Positions 9,535 to 21,971 of a stretch of 64,000 nt of DNA are shown here, one piece after another. Source of the DNA: Tillus elongatus (Eukaryota > Arthropoda > Insecta > Coleoptera > Cleridae). The position numbers and the translations under genes are program-made. How positions within the stretch are numbered: position 1 is the first letter of the stretch; the number at the start of each line of letters is the position of its first letter. Below the pieces are notes generated by a model. The model made no database searches. It was not told the origin of the DNA and saw only the letters and a program-made list of their open reading frames with translations. The DNA lies in assembly GCA_964006375.1 (NCBI GenBank), contig OZ023266.1, positions 64,916,946-64,980,945 on the forward strand. Reading direction: 5' to 3'.

Positions 9535-12500
9535 GTTCTTTCAGGTCAACCTTCAACACAGTAGGGCAGCCACGGCCGGACTACTAATGGCTCTGAGGAA
9601 CACGGATGTGGCCCTCATCCAGGAACCGTACTCCTATAAAGGAGAGACCAAGGGACTCGGCGGAGCTACTGGAAAGCTCATCTACAGCAGATCCAGCGAG
9701 AACCCGAGGGCCTGCATTTTTGTCAGGGAAGGGATAGAGTTTCTCCCTCTAATGAATTTCTGTTCCAGGGACCTGGCAACGATCAAAATCCGATGTGGAG
9801 GAGCGGATGGGCTGAGGGACATTACTGTCGCGTCAGCCTATCTGCCAGGGGACAGCACGGACCCTCCTCCACCCAACGAATTGGAGCAGCTGATGGTGGG
9901 TAGCAGAGCAGGTGGATGGCAGACCATCATCGGCATGGATGCGAATGCGCACCATGAGTTGTGGGGTAGCTCGGACACAAACTCTAGGGGTGAGGCACTT
10001 TTACAATTCTTTATGAAATTTAATTTAGACATATTGAATAGAGGTAATAAACCGACCTTCGTCACAACACGGCGTGAGGAAGTTTTAGATCTAACAGTTT
10101 CCACACAGTTTCTGGGTGACTTTGTTAAAAGCTGGGCTGTGTCTGGGGAAGTGAGTAGCTCAGACCACAGATACATCCGGTTTGAAATCGCCAAAGTCGA
10201 AAGAGAAACGGTATGGTACCGGGACCCCCGCAAGGCGGACTGGGAAGCCTACAGGGCAGACCTGGCTGTGGAACTGCGGGGGGTTAAGAGTACCATAAAA
10301 AATTCAATAGACCTCGAGATTGCAGCAGTCCAATTGCGAGACGCAATTACCTCGGCCTATAACGCCAACTGCCCCCTGAAAATGAGGTTGTCCACCAGGA
10401 ACGTCCCGCGGTGGAACGAGGACCTCAGGCAAAGGAGGACGCAGGTTCGTAAGCAGTTTAACGCGGCCAAAAGGTCGGGAGCATGGGATGAATATAGACA
10501 GGCCCTATCGACCTATAACAAAAGACTGAGGGACGCCAAGAAGGAGTCGTGGAGGAGGCACTGCGAAGAAGTGGAAAACACGTCCGAGAGTGCTCGACTA
10601 CACAAGATCCTGTCTAAGGGCCCTCAGACTAACATAGGCTCCCTTAGAACACCCACGGGAGGCTTTACAAGCTCGGGGGAGGAAACTATGGAAATTTTAC
10701 TCTAGACGCACTTCCCCGGCTGTAACATAATAAACCAATCACCTCCGGACTGGGAACACTCAGAAATAGAGGCGCCTTATAGGCGGGCATCTAGAGTAGA
10801 CTGGACAGTCGCTAAAGAGGTGGTTACGTGGAGCAAAATCAGATGGGCCATTAACAGCTTTAAGCCATACAAATCGCCGGGATTTGATGGAATAATGCCC
10901 ATCATGCTCCAACAGGGGATAGATATACTGGAGCCGGTGCTTACCCTCATTATGAGGGCCAGCCTGGCTCTGGGGTACATTCCGAGGGCATGGAGACTGG
11001 CCAGGGTTGTATTTATTCCTAAACCTGGGCGTCCAACAGACCAGGCAAAGTCCCTGAGGCCAATAAGTCTCATGTCCTTCTTGCTGAAAACAGTGGAAAA
11101 ACTGCTCGACCGGCACATTAGGGGCGGTGTACTGGAAGCATATCCTCTACACTGCGGACAATATGCATACAGAGCAGGATTCTCAACAGAAACAGCACTG
11201 CACCAACTGGTGCTGAAACTGGAGAATACGCTGGAGAACAAGGAGGTGGCGCTGGGGGCCTTCCTAGACATAGAAGGGGCCTTTAGCAACACCTCGTTCG
11301 GATCGGTTCTGGCAGCTGCCTGGGAGCGTGGAATAGAGGAGACCTGCTGCAGGTGGATCGGTTCCATGCTCAGGGACAGGGCGGTGTTCACCTCACTCGC
11401 GGGAGGGACTCTGCTGGCGGGGGTCGCGGCGGGGAGCGTTCTGTCTCCCTTGCTCTGCTGTCTAGTCGTGGACGGCCTGCTGGGGAGGCTCTCGGGAGGG
11501 GGGTATGTGGTACAGGGCTATACGGACGACATTGTCATCATAGTCCGAGGAAAGGTCACACAGGCAGTGTGGGAGCGTATGCAGACTGCACTGAAAGTGG
11601 TGGAAGGGTGGACGGTTGATCAAGGGCTCGGGGTGAGCCCCGAGAAAGTAACCGTCGTGCCGTTTACGAGGAGGAGGAAGTGTGAAAGCCACAGAACTCT
11701 CACTCTATACGGTAGGAGCGTTCCAATCGCCAGGGAGGTAAAATATCTTGGGGTCGTATTGGACTCTAAGCTAACCTGGAATGGTCACATTGGAAAAATA
11801 CTGCGTAAGGCAGTCATGACCTTAGCCGTCACTAGGCTGCTATATGGAAAAACGTGGGGACTAAGACATAGTATGGCCCACTGGCTGTACACAAGGGTGG
11901 TCAGACCATCGTTAACATATGCGGCACTAGTCTGGTGGCCTAAGGTGACACAATCCAGTGCCAAACAAAAACTAGGCAAGATCCAAAGGATGGCTTGCCT
12001 AGGCATCACAGGGGCCATGTCTTCAACCCCAACAGCCGCCATGGAGGTGTTGCTGGATCTACCCCCCCTACACTTAGTTATTATGGGAGAGGCCAGGCTA
12101 GGACTATACAGACTAGCCTGCAATGGTAGACTGAAGATCAACCCAGGCTTCAGGGGCCACTGCAAAATTCAGGAGATCGTGAAGGAGCCCATGCGTGAAA
12201 TGAGGTCAGACTTCGCGAGCCCGCGAATGTGCAGGGAAAACAACTTTACAGTGGATATCCCTGATCGCGAGGCATGGCGGGAGGAGACGCCGGGCATGCC
12301 ACGGGACGCGCTCGTCTGGTTCACGGACGGATCTGGCGGGGAGCGTGCGACGGGGGCAGGTGTTTACTCGGAAGGACCGAGGGTAAGTCATAGTATTTCC
12401 CTCGGAGCCCATGCAACGGTGTTTCAGGCCGAGATGTACGCCATCCTGCACTGTGTGCGGGAGAACAAGAGGAGGGGCTACACCAACAAGCGGATCCTCA

Positions 12501-13156
12501 TAGCCACAGACAGCCAGGCAGCCCTTAAGGCACTAAGTAGCCCACGGGTAAATTCCTGGCTGGTGAGTGAGTGCCGAGACGAGACGAGCGACCTGGCTGG
12601 GCAGAATGAGGTGACCCTCATCTGGGTGCCGGGTCACTCGGGGGTTAAAGGCAATGAAGAAGCTGACAGTCTCGCGAAGAGAGGGTCAGCAGAACCATTT
12701 ATGGGACCAGAACCGGCTCTGGGCGTGTCAAAGAGCACTGCCAGGGGAGCCATTAAGTCCTGGGTCAGAAACCAACACAAGGTGTACTGGGCGGACTGTC
12801 CAGGGCTCAGATATGGGAAGTCAATAATTGACGGACCCAGTTCAAAGAGAGCTGTGGAGCTGCTAAACCTTAGCAGAGGACAGCTCAGAAACACAACAGG
12901 TCTCTTGACGGGACACATGGCCGTCAAGAAACACCTGCATAAAATGGGGCGGTTCGAAGGGGACCTCGCATGCAGACTCTGCGGCGAGGGGGAGGAATCA
13001 GCCCAGCACATCTTGTGTGAGTGTATAGCTCTGGACCGGAAAAGACAACTGATCTACGGTCACTCTAGACCGGAGACAGAGCAATATAAAACTTCACCCT
13101 ACCAATCGCTGTGCAGACTAGTTCAAGGCACAGTGATCTTGGAATGGGTGGAGTAA
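9524..13156 (+). CDS. LINE ORF2: endonuclease, reverse transcriptase, RNase H (one internal stop)
   Basis: About 1,210 codons in one frame, interrupted only by TAG at 10703-10705 (residue 394). Its function is target-primed reverse transcription. The APE-type endonuclease spans residues 1-220: Asn9 in FFQVNLQHS, Glu34 in LIQEPYS, IIGMDANAHHELWG, and SSDHRY with Asp214 and His215. Reverse transcriptase spans about 440-740: KSPGFDGIMP, motif A AFLDIEGAF with Asp582, GSVLSPLLC, and motif C GYTDDIVI with Asp668 and Asp669; Tyr-Thr-Asp-Asp is a variant of the usual YADD. RNase H spans about 930-1060: FTDGSG (Asp935), FQAEMYA (Glu970), ATDSQAA (Asp996), WVPGHSGVKGNEEAD. The C-terminal motif is CRLCGEGEESAQHILCEC, a C-x2-C-x7-H-x4-C zinc finger. 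All catalytic residues are present. The stop lies between the endonuclease and RT domains, inside the segment EILL*THFPG. Confidence 0.93.
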
Positions 13157-13246
13157 GACTAAGGGTATGCACAATCAACCAAGGGTTGCGGTGATATCGG
13201 GGCGACAAGGCCGCGGACGAGCCCTGAGGGAACAAAAATATATATA

Positions 13247-13260
13247 TATATACCTCTTAG
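13247..13260. repeat. Target-site duplication, right
   Basis: Exact copy of 8007-8020. The pre-insertion sequence can be read as the left flank joined to TGAATAGATCTG at 13261. It merges with the (TA)n-like 3' end of the LINE, so the exact element end is uncertain by a few TA units. Confidence 0.95.
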
Positions 13261-13602
13261 TGAATAGATCTGTCATGCCGACAATGGACGAGAGGTGAAG
13301 AAAGGAGTGTGGATTTATTAATGGACTTCGATAACATGCGTTCTGATCTCAGTGACTTCACTTTTTTTTAGTCTTATTTCATTTTACCGTTGTCTGATCA
13401 GATTGTGTAATACTGAAGAATTTTTTAGCGAGTTTTTGTATCACAAATTCAATTAGGACGAGATGAAAACTTTTAAAACTTAATTCAATTTGAATAACAC
13501 ATCTGGTTGTTTGTTATTATTGCCCTAACATTATACAGTCGTAGAGTCTTCTTGTGGCTCCACAAGTGCTTGTTCTTTTCTGCAACTGATTTCAATTTTA
13601 AC
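13261..13602. other. Non-coding spacer
   Basis: AT-rich, nothing recognised. Confidence 0.4.
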
Positions 13603-13906
13603 TGGACGCAGCAAGTGCGCTTTGGTAGCGAATGTTCATTATAATTTCAAATTTCAATAGCTAGATTTGCTATTAACCTTTGGCCAGGAATCAGTTTCTT
13701 CGGGAAAATTTTGAGTTTATTTTCGGAAAACTTTTGAAGATTTTTAAACAATAAAGTCATTTTGCTGAAATATGGTACATCCTTTTGACTATATTTGTTA
13801 TACTGACCAAATTTCATGCCTGCTTTCTTTAAAAAAAGACATATTTGATATTAAAAATATGTTTATTAAAATTCAATACGATAACGCACTTGCTGCGTCC
13901 AGACTT
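13603..13906. mobile_element. Modular repeat family N (short TIR form)
   Basis: Begins TGGACGCAGCAAGTGCGC and ends GCACTTGCTGCGTCCA, so the shared terminal motif is present in inverted orientation at both ends. The interior carries the module GGCCAGGAATCAGTTTC and TTCGGGAAAATTTTGAG also seen in family R, and the stretch AAATTTCATGCCTGCTTTCT found reversed in the 22490 copy. No transposase is encoded. Confidence 0.8.
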
Positions 13907-14295
13907 TTTTTGACATCGCAGAATGCATCTTCCTTTCATCTGTATTTCCTTTTTTCTCTGAAATTTTTATTATATTCTCTTTAATTTTTTATTTATAGAT
14001 ACTAGATGCAAAAACTTCTAAAGAACGAGTTGTGCTAAACACCCTATATAATAATAAGGAAAGGCCAAAATGCTCTTCTGAAAAATATTTGCATCTAGAA
14101 AGCAGATCTAAATCGTCCATGTAAATGTACAACGTTTATATTGTTAAACTGGTATACACAAATCAGTTCTTTTGGATAAATCAGCAGTCTAAGTGATAGA
14201 GCTCACAACGCTCGCCACTCAAGGGACGCAGCAAATGTACAGTTGAAACATGTGGCAATTTAAAAAACCGTGTTTAAGTTGGTCTATATTTTATT
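13907..14295. other. Non-coding spacer
   Basis: No gene seen. A fragment GGGACGCAGCAAATG at 14223 may be a decayed end of the shared terminal motif. Confidence 0.35.
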
Positions 14296-14420
14296 TTAGT
14301 TTGGCCGGTGGCTGTCACTGACAAAATGGGGCGACACTTGCGCTCTTGTAGATGAGATATCTACCAGTTTTATGCAAATGGTCTGAATTTGTGTGATGTT
14401 TCGAAAGTACCAGATGTGGA
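14296..14420. repeat. Dispersed repeat shared with 50460-50600
   Basis: The block GGCGACACTTGCGCTC, TGTAGATGAGATATCTACCAG and TTTATGCAAATG matches, in opposite orientation, 50515-50585. The family is otherwise unknown to me. Confidence 0.65.
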
Positions 14421-14754
14421 TTATACAAACAGTAACTTACAAACACATATTCACGTTATATTTAGCAATTGTAGGATCCGATGCAAGAAGCTACTAAGTC
14501 CTTTTTTCATGTTTTGAGAAAACGCACTTTGAAACATTCACTTTTCCATTTAAATATGGGTAATTATTATAATGCGCTGATATTTTTTTCCGTGGTTCCC
14601 GGTCACAAATGGAAGATTTTATGTGCAATAGGTTTTCAAAATAGTGCCCTTTAATCCCCATTTTATTTTATTTTTAGCCTGACTTAGTAATTTATTCACC
14701 TGACCTAAACCATAGTTTGGTTTTGCTAATTATTTATAATGTATAAGTATTTAG
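14421..14754. other. Non-coding spacer
   Basis: Nothing recognised. Confidence 0.4.
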
Positions 14755-14764
14755 CTTGTACATA

Positions 14765-15105
14765 AGAGCCATGGGTGGTTCGTAATAACGCGTGCCTCTG
14801 AACCGAAGGGTACCGGGTTCAATCCCAGGGTTCTCCTTTCACTTTTTCAGTACATACTGTAACATCAACCGAGGTTGTGGCCTTGTATTTGAGCAAGTCG
14901 AATGTCTGCAGGTTCCGCCCTTCGGAAGAGGTGTAAAGACACCGGTCTCGTGTCCATCCTATATTGGGCACGTTAAAGATCCCTACCCACCTTACAGTTA
15001 GGCAGGGGTTTAGCAAAATTTCCAGGATAGTGAGGTGAAACTGCTCCCTGGTGACGGTGATTGGCCATAGTCGCCAATAGACCGACGTTAGAGAAATAAA
15101 TAAAA
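14765..15105 (+). mobile_element. tRNA-derived SINE, full-length copy 1
   Basis: About 341 bp. The head looks like a tRNA: GGTGGTTCGTAATAACGCGTG in the position of the A box and GGGTTCAATCCCAGG matching a B box; the start resembles tRNA-Gly. The body contains TGAGCAAGTCGAATGTCTGC, GGGCACGTTAAAGATCC and TGATTGGCCATAGTCGC. A/T-rich tail. It is flanked by a direct repeat CTTGTACATA at 14755-14764 and 15106-15115, a target-site duplication. Related copies lie at 57133 (+), 57655 (-) and 27830 (partial). RNA polymerase III transcription and LINE-driven mobilisation are expected for the class. Confidence 0.88.
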
Positions 15106-15115
15106 CTTGTACATA

Positions 15116-15289
15116 GTCAGAATTGAATGAAAGAAGAATATGAAAGTGAAAATTGAATGTATTGTTTTTTAAAATATAATAAAAAACTACGAACACATAA
15201 AAATAGTAAATTTTTTTTAAAAGTAATATTCTTATTTAAGCTCATCTGCTTCCGATACCATTCCATCTTGTGCTACAACTGTGGGGACA
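15116..15289. other. Spacer
   Basis: Nothing recognised. Confidence 0.4.
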
Positions 15290-17340
15290 TTTTTTTAGTG
15301 GGAACATCTATTAGCGTGCGTCGAAAAAGACTCCACATTCTGTTACTTGTGCTTGATAATGTGTAAAATATTTTGGTATTTGGCCTTCCTAATTTTAAAA
15401 AGTTTATCATAAGCCAGTGTTGGTTCACCAGAAAGTTTTCTGTTCACGCCAACCTTGTACACAGCCATTGGTTGTAGAACACCGTTCATAGTTTTTTCTC
15501 TCATTTGAGCATCCGATGAGGAGGTAAAGTCCTTGCTTTTGAAATTTTTGGGATGTAATGTTTACCATAAAGGCTTATCCAGTTTAAAAATATTTTACTA
15601 GAACAATATAATCACCATTTTTAAGCTCTCCATCAGAGCCCAGAGTTTTCTACAAAGACACATTCAAAACGGTTTTTTTGTATGTATGTTTAAACCATTT
15701 CAATATAAGTTTCGGGGTTGTCAATGTTTTCGCACTTTAATCTATTTTCTTTCGATCAGTGCGAAATCTCTATCTGCTAGCATCATATTATGCCCGGGTG
15801 TCGGATATAAAACTTAAACATGGCGAAAAATCTTACTGACACATAACTGATACTGGAATATGCAAAGGAATTTGTTCTTATTTTGACAGAAACAGTTATC
15901 ACGGAATATTTTTAAAGTGGTCCTTCTTTTTATGTAGTCTTCCAAACAGCTTGTAATTTCGTTAGGCCATTGTCTTGCTATATTCTTAGTGTACGTGCAC
16001 ATTACATCTTGCTTAGTAGTAAGACAAGTGAATTCCTACACGAACCCATAATGGCATAGATCATATTCATCCTGAATGTTGGTCACGGGAACAGGTAAAT
16101 TTTTTTCATAATCGAAGCATATAATAAGTTCTGTGGTGCTCTTAACAATCTGAGCATCTGACATAGCCTTTTTGAAATGTTCGGCTCGTCTAAGGTGGAT
16201 TTCTCTCTGGCTGTTTAACCATTTAACTTTAAGCTCATTTTTCTTGTTCTCACCCCTTTTAATAGATACTACTAATGCAGTACATCTGTTACATATATCT
16301 TTTATTTGGTAGCCAATCTCTATATATTCAATTCTTATATAAAGCCCTGCCTGAACATATTATACGATAATTTGGAATCTGGATACTTCTTTAGGAAACA
16401 GGAACGAGAGATGCTACGGAGATATTTGAATCGAGGTATTTCCTACGTCTTCCATCCGATTTGGTGTAATGCGGCCCTCTAGCAGGCAGATAACTTATAA
16501 AATTACCCGCTAGGTTTAGAACATCAGTAGGAACTGTTCTGGACCTCTCTGGATAACATCCTTTCATATCTTTACAAGGCTGCTCAGTTTTCTGCACTTT
16601 ATTTATAAGCTTACTTCTTTTTTCCGTGAATCGCCAAAAAGGCTGCTTGACATAAGTTTTACTCCATAGACGATACATCTTCGAGGTCTTGCACTTTCCT
16701 TCAGTTTACTTACTGGTGACCTTTCTTAACTTCACAAGGTTTTGTGCAGCCTTTCAGGTACAAAGTTTGTTCCTTATGTGAGGATAGGGTGTGCTTGTAA
16801 TTTTCCAAAATGGAATACTGTTCTTGCAATATTGATTTATTTTCACATTTGTATTTCCAATTCGGAATTTCACGTCTTAGTATTTTCGAGTCTGATAGTT
16901 CTTGTCGCTTTACAAATCTTTCCCACGACGTTGGATAGAGCTTTCTCTTTCTACCACATGGGGTATAAATTTGTTTATCTCTCAAGTCTCTTTGGGTTTC
17001 TTCATCGTTGGTAGTGTTTTCAATATTTTCTTTAGCAGCGGTTTTTTAATCTTTGCTTGGGGTATTTCCAATATTTTCATCAGCCGCTACTGAGACTGTC
17101 TGTTTGTTCTTTAAGATTACTAGAGCTGATGTTACAGCCACAGAAGTTGATGATCCAGTCAGATTTTCTGCAACATGAGGTTAACTTTTTTTTTTCCTTT
17201 GTGTAACTTTATTCTTCAGTGATTTCCAAACAATGAATGTTTTCTTATTTTTGGAGCGGCTATTTTTCTTTACAAGTTCTTCTTCAGAAGCTTACTGAAG
17301 AATATTAACTTACGAGTGGTGAAGAATTAGACCATTCTCC
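15290..17340 (-). pseudogene. Degenerate DDE-like transposase of an insect transposon
   Basis: A single long protein can be followed on the minus strand through several frames. In order: an N-terminal Ser/Thr/Lys-rich region (17180-17010); RDKQIYTPCGRKRKLYPTSW (about 16985); ERSRTVPTDVLNLAGNFI and LPARGPHYTKSDGRRRKYLD (16560-16430); NELKVKWLNSQREIHLRRAE, then IICFDYEKNLPVPVTN (16250-16090); RQWPNEITSCLEDYIKRR and FRDNCFCQNKN (15980-15880); PGHNMMLADRDFALIERK (15800-15750); and a C-terminal segment LQPMAVYKVGVNRKLSGEP to about 15300. The FD, DNC and DRDF spots are spaced like a DDE/RNase-H-fold catalytic triad. I have seen this protein type repeatedly as uncharacterised insect proteins but cannot name its superfamily with confidence. 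Multiple frameshifts and stops: dead. Confidence 0.62.
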
Positions 17341-17630
17341 CTCATCTACGAGCAATGATACTGTACTTGACTACAGATTGTCAAGGACATATTATCTACA
17401 GAATTAAACAATCAATTGTATACACTACAGTACAGTTTGAACAATAGATTGTTGGGTACAAACAATGTGTGATATATAAGCCAAAATCCATTATACAAAC
17501 TATCTACACACTATATTTTATAACATGCAGAACATAGTAATGATTTATTTCGACGTACTTTATTTGTCACCAGCTTTTCAAAAACTTTTCATCGTCACCT
17601 CTCTATTAGTGGTTTTTTTCTAATGAAAAT
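17341..17630. other. Non-coding spacer
   Basis: Contains short inverted pieces around ACAATCAATTGTATACACTAC and ATTGTTGGGTACAAACAATG. No gene seen. Confidence 0.35.
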
Positions 17631-18000
17631 CCGCTAAAGGACACTCCTAATGCACTGAGTAATGATACCAAATTCAATCTGATGCTTGAGTTTAAAGAAA
17701 ATCCACATATGGCGCCTCTGCAACTGGCCACAGCATTGGATGTTAGCCAGTAATCGATTACTCGAATGTTTAAAAAAAATAAAATGCATTCCTATAAATT
17801 GATACAAACTCAGGAGATCATATAGGACGATTTTGATGGAATAACGTCTTTTTGTGAACAAATAATGATAACAATGTTATCCAATTAGAACATGTTTTGT
17901 TTTCTGGCTAGTGCAGCAGTACTAATCATCAAAATTGTCGCCATTGGTCTAAAGAAAATCCACATTCAGTTCGATTTTCGATTTCAACAGGTGACAAGGT
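17631..18000 (+). pseudogene. DUF4817-group transposase N-terminal relic (element F)
   Basis: On the plus strand the translation gives KFNLMLEFKENPHMAPLQLA, then TALDVSQ, a stop, SITRMFKKNKMHSYKL, and DDFDGITSFCEQIM. This is the second helix-turn-helix and linker layout (ENP-x-h-S-x-x-x-h-A, then T-x-x-R-h-h-K-x-x-x-h-H-x-Y) seen in the transposases at 28-47 kb. A WSKENPHSVRFSI-like trace follows at about 17948. No catalytic core was found. Short and decayed. Confidence 0.45.
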
Positions 18001-18364
18001 AGTCGTAAAATTGTCGATAATAAGTAGTTTGTTAAAGTTTTACGATAATTAGATATACCTATAGTTTTCAAAAACAATAATTGGTATAATTGCATCTGTT
18101 GTGATGTGTAAAAACTTAGTGAACAGTGATGTTTTTCTGTATTTTGAGGCGAAAAGCAGTCTTTCAATATGGTATATTACTGCATGCCAATTATCTCTTA
18201 TCACCCAAGATAAACGGTGTCTTCTGTAAAGATAAAATCTCAAAAAATTGGAAAGAAAATAAGTCCACTAAAAACAAAAATTGTAATCAAATGAAAATAG
18301 AAAACGATTGCAAGAAAATTCACTAATAACATAACAAAAAACAAACTCTAATATAAAAATATAT
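18001..18364. other. Non-coding spacer
   Basis: AT-rich, nothing firm. It may include further decay of the relic to its left. Confidence 0.35.
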
Positions 18365-19056
<692 letters not shown>

Positions 19057-19061
19057 TGTCT

Positions 19062-20790
19062 ACTTTTATGAAGGACACGATTCACAAATTTTAATTTGGC
19101 AAGCAGTACACATTGTTATTATTTCAGGGTTATCTTTATATGAATTGAACAGGATGTGTGCGTTGACTCCTGCTATGTCGAGAACCCTAAAAAATATGGC
19201 CATTGACCAAGTTCTTCTATCGGTACTATAATTTTCGCACTTCTGGTTGAGTGAATTGACACCCCCCTTTGTCACATTGTATAATGCAATAATCTCTGGT
19301 TTACCCGTTTCGATGTTAGTACCGCCAGTATCATGCATGGATCAGATTATCAACACAGTTTTTTTGGCACGAACGATAATAGTCTGACTTCTCTTGCAAA
19401 GCCATACATTGATGTATTCTTAGCCCCCTCTTTACTGGGTAAAAATTCTTTTGGTATGCATCTTTTATTATTTTTTTATTGTGCCCACTTACGTTAGGTT
19501 CTGCTTCTCCAGCTCCTGAACGACTTCCAGATAGGAAAATCAACTGTCAGCTGTAATATTTCTTTTCGAGCCATAAATTGATTGGGTTAATCGCAATACA
19601 GGTTGCGTTGGTATCGCAAATTTTGTTTCACATCCCTTCCAGCGCAGTTTCTTCCAGTGTAGATGTACCCATTATAAAAATAGGAAGTGCGAGCATCAGT
19701 CAGGGCTATTACTTTTACACCGTACTTGTTCGGTTTATTAGGCATATAAATCCTGAAACCACAGCTGCCTCTAAACCCAACAAGCATTTCATCAATGCAA
19801 GCATGGTTGCCAATGGTGAGTTTTGGACCAACTTTTTGAAACGCCAAGCAACTGGAGCAGACATGTCGATTTCTCTTCTAGATGCTCTCGATTCTGCGTC
19901 ATCGAAACGTAAGTAATTTAAGAGTGTCAATGTTCTCTTCAGAGACATTGTTCATCGGAAAATATCACCCCAGGTTCCATCTGTTGAAAATAGTAAACTT
20001 AGATCTTCATCATTTGACTTGAAGACACTAGAGTAATATAAAAGCTTTGATTTATATATATATCCGTGTCACGCATTTCTATTTTTAACCGACTTCAAAA
20101 AAGGGAGGATTCTTAATTCAACTGTATTTTTTTATGTGCGTTACCTCAGAACTTTTTTATTAGTGAACCGATTTTGATGTTTTTTTTATTATTTTAAAGC
20201 CGGTGCTTTTTATGTGGTGCCATATAAACTTGATTAAGATCCGACCAGTAGTTTTTGAGTTATCCTCAATGGAGTCGCTTTCTATTTTTTAAAATTTTTA
20301 TTTTCATTACTGCACTTGTGTCTGTTACGCTGAAGTTTCTGATTCGTTCTTTCTACAATCTCCCACAACCTATCTTCCAAAAAATCACATTCCAAGCGTC
20401 CACAGGTTTCGCAGAGTGCCTAAAGCTTTTGCTGGACATCGGAGACCAGGTATGAATGGAACAATATTCTTAGACGGCGTTTTTCAGCTTCGAATTATTG
20501 GTGAAGATGACCCCTTGAATCTATCTCTCCCATAATAAGATTTAGTCTGATTTTCCGAAATCACCATTTCTCGATCGTCACTCACATATTCTTCCTTGTT
20601 CGCGTCTTCTTCATCATTGCAGTCCATTTCTGTGTCTGTACCTGAAGGGCCATCTTGCACAAAATCATCACTATTTTCACACTCGTCCTCGCTATCCAGC
20701 TCAACATATCACCTCATGACATTTTCTTCGAAATTGGGGACAGTATATTGCACATATCTAGAATGCCATGGTCTGAAAACAAATAGGTAT
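19062..20790 (-). pseudogene. piggyBac-family transposase relic
   Basis: Minus-strand order: acidic N-terminus ELDSEDECENSDDFVQDG and EMDCNDEEDANKEEYVSDD (20710-20560), SYYGRDRFKGSSSPIIRS and IVPFIPGLRCPAKALG (20520-20400), DRLWEIVERTNQKL (about 20340), SLKRTLTLLNYLRFDDAESR (about 19920), CIDEMLVGFRGSCGF and MPNKPNKYGVKVIALTDART (19790-19690; catalytic Asp in IDEML), ITADS then a stop in place of Trp, LEVVQELEKQNLT (about 19520), and KPEIIALYNVTKGGVNSLNQ (19300-19240; later catalytic Asp replaced by Asn in GVNSLNQ). piggyBac enzymes excise and integrate at TTAA. Several frameshifts, one repeat insertion at 20085-20275, and a family R copy at the C-terminus make this copy non-functional. TTAA-flanked ends were not found. 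Confidence 0.88.
20085..20275. repeat. Dispersed repeat inserted in the piggyBac relic
   Basis: Begins AACCGACTTCAAAAAAGGG and contains TATGTGCGTTACCTCAGAAC and GTGAACCGATTTTGATG. This type of sequence is widespread in insect genomes in my recollection. It separates two contiguous parts of the transposase. Its last part, up to TTTTTGAGTTATC, resembles the right module of family R. Confidence 0.6.
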
Positions 20791-21970
20791 CGTAAGTGGT
20801 GAGGTGGTGCCACTCATGACCCCAAGCGTAGGTCAACTCGAGTTATCTCGGAAAAGGTACTTACCAGCGTGTGATTATTTCGGCAGCTCTAAAAACACTT
20901 CCGAATGTATACCCAGCCATACAGATGCGGAGATTAGCGCATGCGCAGTCGATATATTGGGGAATAAAGATTCATCTGGGTCTTATATGGCACCACGTCA
21001 CTAGTTGAGGGTACAAGAAAATGAGGGTCTAAATAAAAGAATGTCTTCGACCAGAAACAGTCACTAGTTGAGGGTTAAGAGAAAATGAGACTCTATATAG
21101 AAGAATGGCTTCGACAAGAAACAATATTCTCAACTGTAGCTTAAATTGTTCCTAAATGTGAAGCATCACGTGTGCATCACACGACTTCCCTTTCTATTAA
21201 AAAAATCAGAATGGTGCACAGTCGCCTTTTGTCATCTATTATAAAATAAGAGCAAGAGATCATTAATAGATACTACTTTTTGAGTATTTGTTTCTTGTTT
21301 AAATTTTCTACTGTATGCCATTGAAAAAAATAAATAAGTAAAAAGTTGGGAGCAATTTAGGGCCCCGTTGTCGGACTTTACATATACACAAAAATACTGC
21401 AGATATAAATGATTACATGATATTTCTTTTTTTTTTTTTTTCTGTTGATGTAAGCAGGTTCTCTTCAATAAGATAACTGATAAGTAACATTCAGCTAGCA
21501 AACAAATGATTCTAAAAGCCACCAGCCCGTGGTAAAGCACACAGTTTGGAACGTTTAAAAATGTACGACAGTGATTTATGTTTGGCCAATAAATCCGATC
21601 GAGAACAAACAAATTGCAAGAGAATATTTTAAATGTAATTGAAAGGCTTCCAACTTAGGAACGTGGAAAATGTTGGACGAAAGATCGTGTTTGTCTTTGA
21701 AATTAGAAAGTGTTTCCGCAAAGATATTCATTATATCTTTTGACAGGCGATTTTCCACACCTGGTTGAGTAAATCTTGAAACTTGGTCTTATATTATATA
21801 ATGAATTGCATTTATGGGTAACTAAAACCAATTAGGTAAGATGTTATCTATACGAAGATTTAGTTTGGCGGGCTATAAATTGTTGGGCGAGAAATTTAAG
21901 CTAAATTGCATATTATATTCTTTAGACTTTATCAGCTACATTAAAATATAACATATGTTCGTGTAAAAAC
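20791..21970. other. Non-coding interval
   Basis: No recognisable gene. A short near-duplicate is visible at about 21000-21060 and 21061-21130 (CACTAGTTGAGGGTWCAAG-like followed by AGAATGKCTTCGAC), a two-copy tandem repeat of roughly 60 bp. Confidence 0.5.
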
Positions 21971-21971
21971 A

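Larger units (their letters stand above)
8021..13246 (+). mobile_element. Near-complete non-LTR retrotransposon, about 5.2 kb
   Basis: Bounded by a perfect 14-bp duplication. It has a 356-bp 5' leader, ORF1 (8377-9534), ORF2 (9524-13156), a short 3' UTR of about 90 bp, and ends in AACAAAAATATATATATA without a long poly(A). An APE-type endonuclease, reverse transcriptase, RNase H and C-terminal CCHC-like motif in this order place it in the R1/LOA/I group; RNase H argues for a LOA- or I-like clade rather than typical R1. GC content is visibly higher than in the surrounding DNA, which is consistent with recent arrival. A truncated relative lies at 52932-53182. One nonsense codon in ORF2 disables this copy in cis. 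Confidence 0.95.

Noticed and set aside
10760..13011. Minus-strand frames opposite LINE ORF2
   Set aside because: Shadow frames of the RT and RNase H coding strand.
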